Assembly (NCBI GenBank): GCA_003194525.1
Contig: NBIV01000019.1
Coordinates: forward strand, 432,469-496,468
DNA length: 64,000 nt
Direction of reading: 5' to 3'
Origin: Gracilariopsis chorda
Lineage: Eukaryota > Rhodophyta > Florideophyceae > Gracilariales > Gracilariaceae
Shown in pieces: positions 32,887 through 43,827 of this stretch. The notes under the pieces are model-generated. The model saw only the letters and a program-made list of their open reading frames with translations, ran no database searches and was not told where the DNA came from. The translations under genes and the position numbers were made by a program. Within the stretch, counting starts at the first letter, position 1, and every line of letters starts with the position of its first letter.

Positions 32887-33623
32887 CGCCCGAGTCGGTA
32901 CAGCTTCGCTCCCCCGCAGTCAATATCTTTACTAGGACAATGGCTGCAACTGACGTGAGCTCGGAAACCATCCCGGTTATACGTCGTGCTTGGATACGTT
33001 CTCGTAATTTCCGTATTCCAGATAGATCTTTGGTCATCTCCAAGAGACACTACAAAGTATATGGCGAACTTGGCCTATACCACCAATATATGGTTGGCCA
33101 GTTATCTGTTTTAGATACAGGGGCTGCGCCCAACCTTATCAACTCCGAAATAGTTTTCCAGGCTCTTCGGGCTCACATTCGTTGTGGACCAGGCCTGGAT
33201 ATCGCCGACGCGAATAACAATCCCCTGAAGACCGTAGGATACGTTCCTCTCTTGGTGAGATTGGGTACCTGTATGGTTCAACTGGACTTCATTGTTTGCG
33301 ATAAAGTCGCAGCACCAGCGATTCTTGGTTGTTACTTTTGTGATCGCTTCGTCAAAGCAATTCGTCCCCGTGCGAAAACCGTGGAAATGGCAAACGGTTC
33401 TACCGTACTTATTGTCCAGAAGCCGCTAAAGTGTACTTGGCAAAAGCGTGTACCCATACCAGCTGCCCAGGAAATACAAAACACGGATCCTGGTTCTACG
33501 AAACTTCGTATCGCTCATTCAATTGCCGTACCATCAGAGTCCCAGGTCTGGGTCACAGGTGTTTCCAAACAGAGTGGATACCATGCGTTTCAACCGCTTT
33601 CGTCGTTATATGACCAGGGCTGA
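32856..33623 (+). CDS. element H protease region
   Basis: This is an open frame of about 255 codons. The aspartic protease motif is intact: LSVLDTGAAPNLI, then VPLLVRLGTCMVQLDFIV and AILGCYFCDRFVKAIRPR. It would cut the Gag-Pol polyprotein. It overlaps the end of gag (stop about 32,886) in another frame. It ends at QPLSSLYDQG, after which the pol frame shifts and continues. Confidence 0.8.
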   Translation: MGGASSEPKLTPESVQLRSPAVNIFTRTMAATDVSSETIPVIRRAWIRSRNFRIPDRSLVISKRHYKVYGELGLYHQYMVGQLSVLDTGAAPNLINSEIVFQALRAHIRCGPGLDIADANNNPLKTVGYVPLLVRLGTCMVQLDFIVCDKVAAPAILGCYFCDRFVKAIRPRAKTVEMANGSTVLIVQKPLKCTWQKRVPIPAAQEIQNTDPGSTKLRIAHSIAVPSESQVWVTGVSKQSGYHAFQPLSSLYDQG

Positions 33624-33954
33624 CTTGCACTTGCGAACAGAGTCTTTTCTAACAACCCTGATGTTTCTTTTAAGGTCCTAGTTGCCAACGTTGGCAAAAA
33701 CACTCAGTGATTAGTCAAAAACGAAGTCCTGGGCTCGGTTCTCCCACACCGGCGGGTAATCGTGCCAACGAACATTCCAGTGGCTGCCGTCCTGGGAGTG
33801 GGAGACTATAAGTCTTCCCTTAGACTTACACAGCTCAAACAGTGCTGAGAGTGATTCGGATCCTGACCTCGAAAGTTAACGAACTACGGAAACCCATGCG
33901 CTACCACCAGGTTCAGAAAAGTCAAAACCTATGGAGGAATTCGAGTAGCTTGAT

Positions 33955-35330
33955 TTGGACCATGTCCCTGACCCTCATCGTGAGAAACTACGGGATATAC
34001 TTCGTGTGTTTATCCCTATATGGGACAGTTCGCTCGGAACAATAGGAATAACGGATCACCGTATTGATTTGCTACCTAGCATTCGATCAATTGCACAGCA
34101 TCCCTATCGGGCTGGACTGGCAGCCCTCGAAGAGGAAAAATCTCAAATCGAGAAGATGTTATACGCTGCCATCATTGAACCCGCTCAATCAACTTGGGCT
34201 TCGCATGTAGTGCTCGTTCCGAAATCGGATGGATCTTGAAGATTTCGTATCGATTACCGAGGTCTCAAAACAGTTACTGTCAAGCAAGTTTACACGATCC
34301 CTCGGATGGACGAGTACATCGACTCACTTGGGAGTGGTACGGTGTTCACCGTTCTTGACACCAATTGGTAAGTGCCTATCCGCAAGGGAGACCGCGACAA
34401 AACTGCTTTTGTGTGTCAGCAAGGACTATATCGTGTTAAACGAATGCCCTTCGGGCTAACTAATGTAGCTGCTACGTTTCAACGTGGCATAGATATTCTA
34501 TTGGCGAGCTTCAAATGGACAACCTGATTGGTTTATCTCGACGATATAATCGTGTTCTCCAACAACTTGGATGATCACATAACCCATATGAGGAACGTAA
34601 TGCCGGTGCCACGGGATACAGAGATTACACTGAAACCAAATTCTGTACCGATTCGGTGAAGTATCTTGGACATATAATCCGTCCCGAACAGCTCTCGATA
34701 GACGAGGTAAGAGTTAAGTCGCTGAAGAACGCGAAATATCCGACTACGAAAACGGAACTCCGATCATTTCTCGGACGTTGTAACGTATATCGTTGGTTTG
34801 TCCCGAATTTCGCCGAGCTTGCGAAACCTCTGAATGTTGTCCTAAGGAAAGAAAAACCAGTTAAAGTGGAAACTTTTGGCAACGCAGAAGCTTCTGCCTT
34901 CACGGCTCTCATCAACGCCGTGACGTCTTCGCCAGCATTGGCTCTGCCAATTCTTAGTATCCCCTATGAAGTGGCTACTGATGCCAGTGATAACCAGGTC
35001 GGTTGTGCGCTATTTCAAGTGACCAAAGACGGTGAAGGATCCCCAATCAGATATTGGTCTCGGACATTGAAATTGCACGAATGTAACTACTCGGTTTCTG
35101 AAAAAGAATGTCTTGAGGTGTTTTGCGTGCCCGCCACTCTTCGACCATATCTTATGGGAGCCCATTTTAAGGTACATACGGAGCACTCCTGCCTCTGTTG
35201 GCTCATGGAGTTTGCCGAACAATCGGGACGCCTCATGCGTTGGCACCTTTGACTACCCAAATTCGATTTCGAAGTACTCTCCAAAACAGGAACCCTGAAA
35301 ACGCAAGCCGACGCGTTATCCTGCCTGGAA
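33955..35330 (+). pseudogene. element H reverse transcriptase and RNase H
   Basis: RT begins with HREKLRDILRVFIPIWDSS and RIDLLPSIRSIAQHPYRAG, the region where element G breaks. With several frame changes it continues through ASHVVLVPKSDGS and the active site VYLDDIIVFSNN (about 34,530-34,565), then LGHIIRPEQLSIDEVRV and LRSFLGRCNVYRWFVPNF (34,656-34,815). RNase H follows with VATDASDNQVGCALFQ (about 34,970) and YSVSEKECLEVF, and ends near LKTQADALS at about 35,310. Stops and shifts make it non-functional, but no domain is missing. Confidence 0.88.
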
Positions 35331-35378
35331 ACCACTGCAGAAACAGAACTGATCGATGATCTCGAGATTCCTTGTTTT

Positions 35379-36907
35379 GTGGTTGAGTACGATGAACGGA
35401 ATACCAAGGATTGTTCTGACGACATTTGTGATGATATTATAGCTTCTCAAACCTCGGAGCCCCTGAAAGAAGTCTCCTCTACCCCTATTACTACTGAAGA
35501 GTTGATTGGAGAGCAAAAGTGCGACCAGTTATGTACGCAGAATCGCTCTCGCCTCAATGGAGGATATGACTTACCTTTATCGACGAACGATCAGAGATAC
35601 CTTGTCAGGTTGGTTAGTTTTTCTCTACGTATTGTGGTACCCCACTCTTTACAGAGACGGGTTCTCCACTTTCATCATTATGTGAAACTCAGAGCACACC
35701 CAGGAGGTAGGAAGTTATATTTAACTCTCTGCAGAGATTTCTACTGGCCCGGTATGGCGTTTGACTGTTATGCAGTTCGCCGCTCTTGTACGGAATGCGC
35801 GAAGAACAACGTGAAGCTACGAAAATACTGTAAGAAGTTAACGCGGTTCCCAGCTCGCGCTCCGCTGGAATTCGTGGTCATCAACATAATCGACGAGTTG
35901 ATTCGAACACCCCGAGGAAACCACTACCTTCTGGTAAAAACCGCCGGGTTTCTAAACTCGTACGAACAGTGCCACTTAAACGAATTACCGCTGTTACGGT
36001 GGCACAAGCCTTCGCCAAACATTGAGTATTCGTGTACCGTCCACCCGTCGATTTGTTATCTGACAATGGCTCCCAGGTTACGTCAAAGTTCTTTCAAGAC
36101 GTTTGTCGTATTCTCGATGCTCAAAATATGTTCGTCACAACATATCACCCGCAGGGTAATGGACAAGTGGTACGTTTTAGTCGTACGATGCTTAAAGCAT
36201 TGCGATCCTATGTTCCGGATAATCCTAAGGGCTGGGACCTGTATACCGATGCGGTTACGTATGCCTACAATACCCAGGTACATCGGGTTACATCCCTTTC
36301 ACCTTTTGAGTTGGTGCTGTCGCGAATTCCACCTCCGGTGGCAATCGAGGCTCAACCCACTTTGTTGGCGTACTCTTCACCGCGGTTACAGAGGAATAAC
36401 TGGAGAGAATGGTTTAAAACGATGATACCTGTTGCTTGGAAAGCTGTTGACCAAGCTCAACTTCCTTACAAGGGTACTTTCGACGGCAAGCTCCATCAAC
36501 GGCTGCTGCAGGTCAACACAAATGACTTTGCTTTCCTTCGTAAGGAGTATCATAATCCTGAAAATGGAAAGCGTCATAAGCTTTCTCCAATCGTGGACAG
36601 AACCGATCAAGTGTTTTCTACTGCCAACTTCACAGTCGTCTTGGACATTAACGACCAACACGAACGGGTTTCATGCAACCACGCTACTGTATCTCCTCAA
36701 CCTCACCCAGCCCCTGATACCGGGCATACTTCGACGGTAATCTGGACTCAGACGACCTGCTCGTGGTTCGATGGACCTACGGAAAGTAAATTCCAAGTCC
36801 CTGGTTTCCGAGAACCAGAATACCCTCGATCAAGTTTGGAAACAAGTCCCTTGGTACCCCTGAAGGTTTCGCCCTTACGGGAATCCGTCATGGGAGACGT
36901 GAAATAA
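35379..36907 (+). pseudogene. element H integrase
   Basis: The zinc-binding domain reads HHYVKLRAHPGGRKL, then DFYWPGMAFDC and RRSCTECAKNN (about 35,670-35,810). The core starts at EFVVINIIDEL and shifts frame near 35,950. It resumes with RITAVTVAQAFAKHWVFVY, LLSDNGSQVTSKFFQD and TTYHPQGNGQVVRFSRTML; the position of catalytic E reads V in GQVVRF, whereas element G keeps GQVERF. The C-terminal part contains DFAFLRKEYHNPENGKRHKL. It aligns with G throughout, so the two are one family. Confidence 0.87.
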
Positions 36908-36919
36908 GGCAATTATTCC

Positions 36920-37072
36920 CGAGACTTCGTTATCGAACGAATTGTGCGTCACGAATATGACCCACAAGGGTTGTTTTACTACCAAAACCGTTGGTATGGA
37001 TACCCTCCAGAAGAGGACGCGATGGAACCCATCGAACACATACCTAAGAATAAAGTCCTACAATATCACTGA
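36920..37072 (+). pseudogene. element H chromodomain
   Basis: In a frame shifted relative to integrase the sequence reads RDFVIERIVRHEYDPQGLFY, then RWYGYPPEEDAMEPIEHIP and KVLQYH before TGA at 37,070. It closely parallels the chromodomain of element G and belongs at the pol C-terminus. Confidence 0.8.
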
Positions 37073-37545
37073 AAGGCTCGGACATCCATACCAGCAGCGG
37101 TGGATAAAGCCCAAGTACGGTAGAACCGTACCCGGGCCGGGAAGGGTATGAAGTGACCGCGAAGTGGAGAAGCTCGAAGATGAGAAGAAAAAGAAGAAGA
37201 ACCGCACGGATGGAATAAGAAGTTGAGGAACTGTAGCAATTAGAATACTACCGAATTAACGGTTATACCAGATTAATGGATTAAAGAAGAAACATCATGA
37301 TGATGAAGAACACTATAAAATGGAGTATGGAGAAGAAGCAGGAAGAAAGAAGTACGAAGAACCACAAGTTTGGTTCAATCCAGAAGCTATCGCAAGATTT
37401 ACCACCGATACGTGAAGGTCAGAATACGAAGTACAAGTTATCCCAACGAAGGGCCCGCACCATTGTGATTGGTTGATTGAGGATAGTTTGCCGCTGCGGG
37501 AGACAGGAGCTATCTAACATCTACCACGTCCGGAGGTAGCGGGAT
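37073..37545. other. purine-rich spacer between H pol and ORF X
   Basis: The plus strand is rich in GAAGAA-type runs (about 37,160-37,400) with many stops. No gene is seen. In element G the matching spacer is only 27 bp. Confidence 0.4.
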
Positions 37546-39229
37546 TCAAAGTTTTTGGAGGTTCTCGCGCAACGCGATGACGTAAGGGTCTGTTAAAACA
37601 ATAAATGGCTCGTCCGCTGGAGGTTGTGGCTCACTCATCTGAGTTACGAAGCCCAACCCTTCAGGAGCAAGCAATGGGTTGGATGCACCGGCGGTGCTCT
37701 GAACAACCGAATCCATGACCAGTCCATAGTAAACGTCGCCACTCTCGTTGGCCTTATCGTCCATCATCGGATCATTGAAGTCGACCGACGGCTCGTAATC
37801 GTCATGAAATACGAATCCTGTTGGAGGAACCACTGGTATGGTCCACGGAAGACTGCGTTGCTCAAATTCATGAGCACGGGACACCGTTGAATCCACATAC
37901 GGGTCGTAATAGACAAAGTCCCCAGCAGTTGGATGCTGGCGACCCGGAGATTTGTCACGAGGATTTTTTGGACTCTGACCATGGTTATCCCATGAAACGG
38001 TATCTCAGTTGACCTGGTCGATCACATCAACGATGTATAGGACTTCTTCCACGTTGTCTTGGCACCCCAATGGGATTAACAGGTCGACGTGTCTGATGAT
38101 GTTCAATACCATTGGTGGTATGAACCAAAGACGGTAGTTTTCATACGCTTCCCAGGGAAGGAAAACCGCTACGTGGGTAGCCCACTCTGCGGCAATAAGC
38201 GACAAATAACCGGATTTCAGATCATCAATGACGTGGAAACTTATATAGGTTAAACAGGGAGGATATTCCGGGAAACACCCCTTGGGTACCCCAACCTGAC
38301 GCCACCACGGTGGTAGCGCTGCGAAGCGACCTCTGAACGTTTGTGGGAGAGACCGTTCGGTTTCGATATTGGTGTATGAAATCAAATACCCATGTCGGGA
38401 ACGCGCCTTGCGCTCTAACCAAATCTTCTCGGAGAACGCCACTTGCGTTTCAGAACGTCGGAAAAACCGAAACTCCGCAAGGATGATGGGTGTTGCCCAA
38501 CAGAGCATATCGGACTCGATGGTTACCTGCGTTGCGGTATCGAAGTGGGCCGTATCGAAATGGGCCAGGTTATCCCCATGGGATACTTCGCCATAGGTGC
38601 GAAACCTCGATACGTCGAAGTCGTATTCACTCGGAATCAGATTCTGACTTCGAGTACACATGAGCGGTTTATACGCGAGTCACGCCATCTTCTCGGGCCC
38701 TATCCTGGTTCTCGCCACGGCGGAGGTATATCCTTAAAAGGATAAGATCCAACCCAGTGCGTCCCCGCGAATCGCATGAAGTGACCACGTTAAGTGGAAG
38801 CCCACCAGGGAGAACGCCGTCGTGTGCATAGGACTTAATCATTCGCAGGTTTAAAACCTCGGACCGGTAAAACAAAGTAGCGCGGGCATATACCGAAGGA
38901 TTCTGTAACGGATCCCGTGCTTCCAGGGTTAACCTGTGGAACCACCCGAGCTGGTTTGTGATAACCGGAGTACCCTGACAGAAATGCCACGCACGGACGT
39001 GTACCGGAATGGATATCGGAGCGTTATCCTGAGGCAATGAAGCCGTAGGAAACCGGTTTAGTCCGGAAAATGAAGGAGCTGTACTCCCAGACTGGGAAAT
39101 ACCCGCTCTGGGGTTGTGTTGGTTGGGATTCTCTGAGATCATTAACGGAGATGACGAATCAATTTCGTTGTTGTTAGAGTTCGTTCGTCGCATTATGCGT
39201 TTAACCGGAGGAAGGTCGGTATCACTCAT
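37546..39229 (-). pseudogene. ORF X of element H: antisense accessory gene
   Basis: Three successive minus-strand frames (39,229-38,669, 38,661-38,005, 37,896-37,546) make up a protein of about 550 residues with two frame breaks. The N-terminus is N/S-rich (starting MSDTDLPPVK). Then come SYAHDGVLPGGLPLNVVTSC; NIETERSLPQTFRGR; LPPWWRQVGVPKG; YPPCLTYISFHV; AAEWATHVAVFLPWEAYENY; RLWFIPPMV; IPLGCQDNVEEVL; and an acidic tail with FVYYDPYVDS, SLPWTIPVV and DDYEPSVDFNDPMMDD. Each block aligns with ORF X of element G at modest identity, so both derive from a protein-coding ancestor. It lies downstream of pol in the opposite sense, as in G. Function is unknown. Confidence 0.68.
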
Positions 39230-40289
39230 GAGGAGATGGATTCTTTATGCCCTTTTCCACCTGCAGGGGTCACTTGCATTCGTTGCGATGTTTCCTGGTC
39301 TAAGGAGGGGGATGTGTAGAGGAATTCGTGTGCTCATACCCTCTGGTCGAGGTGGATCATAAATGATTCAATACTGAAGTGGCATCGGTTCAACTCAGGT
39401 ATGAGTGGACCCTCGAAAATATTGTGTGAAATTCGATATGAATTTTAACTGGTATTTTTGGAACCTTCGTGGGTGATTTCTGTGGTATGTGGAACAGATG
39501 GACGCTTGGCAAGCGTACAAGTATTATTCATGGCTGGCATTATTCACACGTGTCGTGTTGCGCCGTGGCCGACAGTGCTGCCAAGTGAAACAAGAGTGTG
39601 AACCACAAGAGTAATACACTACAGTAGAAGTATTCTTAGTTTATTGTGACCAGTAATACTTAAGGGAAGACCGCCTTGCCGTTTCACTATGAAGAAAAGA
39701 CAAGCCGTGGCTCGGCTATGAGTTTATCGCCTGCGCGAAGTGACCAACTTCTGCTAGGGTTTCACCGCATTCGGTCTCATCATACTCACCTGCACAGTAT
39801 CACCAACGACCTCTCATCTGTTTTACCCCGTGTGTTCGCCCAGTGCTCACTGTTTTTACTGTTTTGGTTACTTTCAATTGTAGAAACAGATAGCCGTTCG
39901 TCTCAGTATTGAGTTTCGCTGTGCTGTCTGAACAAGCACCATCCCCTTGACCACCGGGTCTCTTTTGGCTTTCCGCACGACCCGCTGGGTTGTATCTTCT
40001 CTTTTGGTTTCTCCAATTTTTGCCATTTCCCTTTGAGGTTTCTCCGTGGACCGGAACACCGCTCACACGGATCCTGTGCATTAAGTTGACCAGCTAGTAA
40101 CCCGATTATCGGTAAGACCTCCGTCAGTATAGCCGGAGACCACCCCGGTTTTACATTCAAACACCGTGTAGTACGAAGGGCACTGTCGCTGCCCCTATCT
40201 CACAAGAGAGCAAGGCTGCAAACACCTTGGGAGGATTTGCCAACTAGAAATATTGCTCCACAACTTCCACATCCTAGCCTCTCACTAAA
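39230..40289. other. right flank of element H; probable LTR
   Basis: CTAAGGAGGGGGATG at about 39,300-39,313 looks like a polypurine tract and is followed by TGTAGAGG, a possible LTR start. The DNA at about 39,480-39,700 shares scattered words with the left flank of element G inverted. The LTR end cannot be fixed. A minus-strand basic frame (about 39,870-40,160, rich in K, R and G) might be a gag tail of another element; this is weak. Confidence 0.35.
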
Positions 40290-41196
40290 GCCAAATCGAC
40301 AACCTTCATCCTGAAGTACTCAAGACTTGCAAGGTCAAACGCCTCGGACAATCCCTCGGTTTCTTAACTGGACGATAAGACGAACAACTGAAGGCATCCA
40401 TATTTCACAAAAAGAAAGAATAGACTCCATTCTAACTCAAACAAAAATGATAGACTGCAACACAACTCACAAACCTTACACCATCCTCACACACTTGGAT
40501 CAATAGCAACCCACCAAACCCCTAAGCAGCGAGGAATTGGCACGATACCGCCAAATTTTTGGAGACATACGCTATGTCACGGACAGGACACGTCCCGATA
40601 TTCTCTGTATCACCAACCGATTGGCAAAACACATGAATAACCCCCAAGTTCATCATTAGCAAGCCTTTAGGACCTTGCCTCGCTACCTCGGAGGTACCCG
40701 AAACCACGGCTTACTATTCCGACACAACTACAAGAAACAACTCGCATTGGAGCACTTACTGCTTACGGTCTACAGTGGAGCAGACTTGGCCAATGCAACA
40801 AACAGGAAATCGGTCGCTGGCAACTTGCATCTTCTGTCCAACACCCCGATCTCATGGGAATCGAGCCGGCAAAAAGTGGTAGACCTCTCCACCACAGATC
40901 CTGAATACATCCCAGCCAAAAGCGCAACGAGAGACACCAACTCGCTTCGAAACCTTTTAGATCCAGCGAGGCATTCGTACACCACCCACACAGTTCACCA
41001 TATAGACAACCACTCGGCGTTTCTTATCGCCACAAACCAAGCACTGACAAAACGGCGCAAGTACATATACATCAGAAACCATTACCTTCAACATCACGTT
41101 TCACATAATGAAATAACCCTCAAACGAGCATCCACAAACAACATGCTCACCGACGTTTTTACAAACCTCTTAATCGCAACAGGTTCACAACACTGA
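40290..41196 (+). pseudogene. second copia fragment: RT end and RNase H
   Basis: This is a different copia family from the one around it. Broken frames give VKRLGQSLGFLTGR, EELARYRQIFGDIRYVTDRT, RPDILCITNRLAKHMNNP and RTLPRYLGGTRNHGLLF. An open frame (40,675-41,196) then gives RNase H: YSGADLANATNRKSVAGN, TPISWESSRQKVVDLSTTDP, HIDNHSAFLIATNQ and NNMLTDVFTNLL. The coding strand is rich in C and A and poor in G, unlike neighbouring elements. No LTR or integrase accompanies it. It lies within the block that interrupts the main copia element. Confidence 0.8.
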
Positions 41197-41379
41197 AAAA
41201 AACTCCTTCATGTCACCCCCTTCGTGCTTCCGAATGCGAAGCAACAACCGGGGACTCTCAATCAGCTTTGAAATCTCTGCTGCTTTCTATTCTTCAGCAA
41301 AGTCAATCATCATTACAGCAGCTAGCGGCATATAACGAGCGGCAGTGCCAGATCAAAAAGTAAACATGACGACTAGACT
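41197..41379. other. junction between the second copia fragment and the resumed copia element
   Basis: The right boundary of the nested block lies here. No element terminus or repeated target site was identified. Confidence 0.35.
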
Positions 41380-41985
41380 CTTCCTCTCACACTGATCTAG
41401 CATATGCAGTTGGACTATTAAGTCAATTGTCCGAAGATCATGGCACAGAACATTGAAAGGCATGCAGAAGGGTCCTCAGACATATCCAGAAGACAAAAGA
41501 TTTTTGTCTGGTCTACAAAAAATCTAAAAACTTGGCGCTATACGTCGACAGTGACGTGAGTTGGGGAAATACGGAAAACAGAAAATCAGTTCCTGGATAA
41601 GCCATAACTTATGGAAATTGTTTACTATCGTGGAGTAGCCGAATGCAAAATTGTACAGACGCCGAGTTAATTGAGGTCGCAAAGGTAGTGAAAGAAGGGA
41701 AATGGTTGACGAAGATCATGAACGATCTTTAGACTACTCAAAAACATGCTTTTCACCTTTTTGTTGACAACCAGTCTGCAATTGCAGTGTCAAAAATGGA
41801 AGGAAGCTACGGAAAATCAAAGCACATTGCTACACGGGCATTTTTATATTTAGGAATGCTTGGAAAATGAAGAAGTGAAAATTACATACTGCCCTAACGA
41901 AGGTATGGCCGCTGATATTTTCATGAAGTCTCTACAGAAGAAAAAGCATTTGTTTTTATGGACATGTTGGGGCTTAAGAAGTTAT
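41380..41985 (+). pseudogene. copia Pol, right part: RT end and RNase H
   Basis: The frame resumes with SHTDLAYAVGLLSQLSEDHG and RRVLRHIQKTKDFCLVY, then RNase H: LYVDSDVSWGNTENRKSVPG, CLLSWSSRMQNCTDAELIEV, FVDNQSAIAVSKMEGSYGKS and finally ADIFMKSL in a shifted frame. Four or more stops disable it. It ends at the polypurine tract and 3' LTR, so it is the missing C-terminus of the copia element that begins at 20,595. Confidence 0.85.
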
Positions 41986-41990
41986 CAAGT

Positions 41991-42000
41991 TGATAGGGGG
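41991..42000 (+). promoter_or_regulatory. copia polypurine tract
   Basis: TGATAGGGGG directly precedes the TG of the LTR. Confidence 0.65.
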
Positions 42001-42273
42001 TGTTGTAGAAGCATCTAGAAGCTTCAAAGAAGCAACGAGAAACTTCTAGTATTTAGAGACTTCTAGGAGGTTCTATAGAAGGACTATGTAGAACTATTTT
42101 ATGTCTTATGTTAGAAATTGTGTAGAAGTCTAGAACACTATAGAGCTCTACTAGAACACTATCAAAGAAAGTGAAGAGGCTCGTGTTTGACTGAAGATTG
42201 AAGAAAAGCCGAGTGTGAGTGATAATAATCACTATTTTTTTTATCCTAAGCGTATCGGGGTCATCCCACAACA
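42001..42273 (+). repeat. 3' LTR of copia element
   Basis: This 273-bp repeat has the same length as the LTR at 20,595 and differs from it at roughly 12% of positions. It starts TGTTGTAGAAGC and ends CCCACAACA. TGCGT follows. Confidence 0.9.
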
Positions 42274-43827
42274 TGCGTTTCTGTTACAAAGTTCACCCCT
42301 CACAAGAAGAGTATGCACACGCAGAGTACGAAGTTGGTGCTGTACGCACGTGTCAAGGGTAGAAGTGGAGGAGCACGAGGAGACCGAAGTCCACTGATAG
42401 GAATGGTGTGCTCTTTAACGTCCCAAAGGGAGATGCCCGCGCAGCAGTGCTCGTCACTCTAGTGCAACATATATTAGTCGCGTGCCCAACCCAGATGTAG
42501 CAATAAACTACTGATAAACTTCTGCTTTCACTTACATTTTACGTACTTCCTACGCAGTCGTAGGTGCCTTCTAGAAGAAGGCTGCGCGCAATAGAACTAG
42601 AGAATAAATAAGTCTGCTTTCGGAGGCAGGACTGCGAAGGAAAGGGGGCAGAACTCAGGGAGACCTCTGAGCCTTTTGTGCCTGTTTTCTTTTGCTTACC
42701 GCGCTATTCAGACAGGCTTCAACCGCGTATCGTATCCGACCAACAGACAGTTGAAAACACGGCAACGACAGCCCAAGAATAAAAATAAGAAAACAAGGAA
42801 GATGTATCTCGTAGCCAGTAGAATAGACCCAATCACAAAAACGACGTAAGAGGGTGTAGTTTAGTACGCAGCATCATCACGTCATCCCGAGCACATTAGC
42901 ACTATGCGGTGAAAACACCATCTAGATGGCAGTAGACGACGCAAAGGGTAAAGCTAAATATTAGTAGTAAAACGGTACGGCCCATAGCCCATAGAAGAGC
43001 ACTGAGCCCCTAAACAACCAAAATAAGTGTTATCGCCACCAAAAAGAGACAAGAGCGACAAAGACCAAAGAAATTAAAAAATACCAATCAATCCAGAAAA
43101 TATGTAGAAGTTGCTTTAAGAAAAAAAGCACGGTTGCTAACAGACGAGAGCATTTGCTTTATTGCAAACGCAATGTTCAAAACACGGCCGTTAAGCCCTT
43201 CCAACGGATAGCCGGCAACCAAGAAACCACTAGCGCGAAAGAAATAAACGTAGAAATCTATTAAGATCACTGTTGCTCCAAATATACCATAAAACTGAAC
43301 GAAGACTGCCTCCACGAGAACTGGAAAATGCAGAACAACAGAAACAATCCAAAATGAACTCTAGTACGAAACTGAACGCAGATAAGAGAGCCTGAGAGAG
43401 AGAGAAAAAAGGACAAAAACCCGAGAGACTACAACATAGACTTTCAAGCATCGCGTAGAAGAATATTGTTTAGATCTGGAGGACGGCGACGCCGATGGCT
43501 CAAGCTCAGTGAGCGATTTCGATCGATCGAATCGCTCCTCCGGCCAGTTCAAGCATCGTCATCAGAGTCCTTGTAGTTTGTTTCAAGTTTTCTTTTACCC
43601 ACAGTGGCGAACTACAAGAGTTGTTCGTCAAGAAAGTCCATGCCGCTGTTTTACTCAGAGGCTGCTCCGTAGTGCCTTAGGTGCACTAGGGAGCAGCAGA
43701 AAGAACGCGGTGTATGGATACTGCTACCTACGTGGCAAGCTACGCTGCGTTCGAGCGGGAGGAAACCTGTTTCCTCTTTGGGTTGCGACCACCCACGCAC
43801 AGCCGGAAACGGCTACACTCCCCTCTT
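42274..43827. other. unassigned DNA downstream of gypsy P
   Basis: No gene was recognised. Because gypsy P is read leftwards, its 3' untranslated region and LTR should lie here, but no second LTR is available to define it. Purine-rich plus-strand runs occur at about 43,380-43,420. Confidence 0.4.

Larger units (their letters stand above)
20595..42273 (+). mobile_element. Ty1/copia element split by about 17.3 kb of nested DNA
   Basis: A 5' LTR (20,595-20,867), primer site, gag, protease, integrase and the first part of RT lie on the left. The last RT segment, RNase H, polypurine tract and a 273-bp LTR (42,001-42,273) lie on the right. The LTRs have equal length, start TG and end CA, and differ by roughly 12%, so the element is old. 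The left half breaks inside RT near 24,012 just past IYVNDHIMAS (the YVDD box) and the right half resumes near 41,380 at LAYAVGLLSQ, leaving about 70-80 codons unaccounted for. Flanking CGCGT and TGCGT support one insertion. All genes are degenerate. Confidence 0.8.

Noticed and set aside
23966..41379. Possibility that G and H are the two arms of one inverted-repeat (DIRS-like) element
   Set aside because: G and H are clearly divergent in sequence and each has its own integrase, chromodomain and X gene. There is no tyrosine recombinase, so two separate Ty3 elements fit better.
43380..43420. Purine-rich run as a polypurine tract for gypsy P
   Set aside because: Gypsy P is read on the minus strand, so a plus-strand purine run has the wrong orientation, and no LTR follows it.
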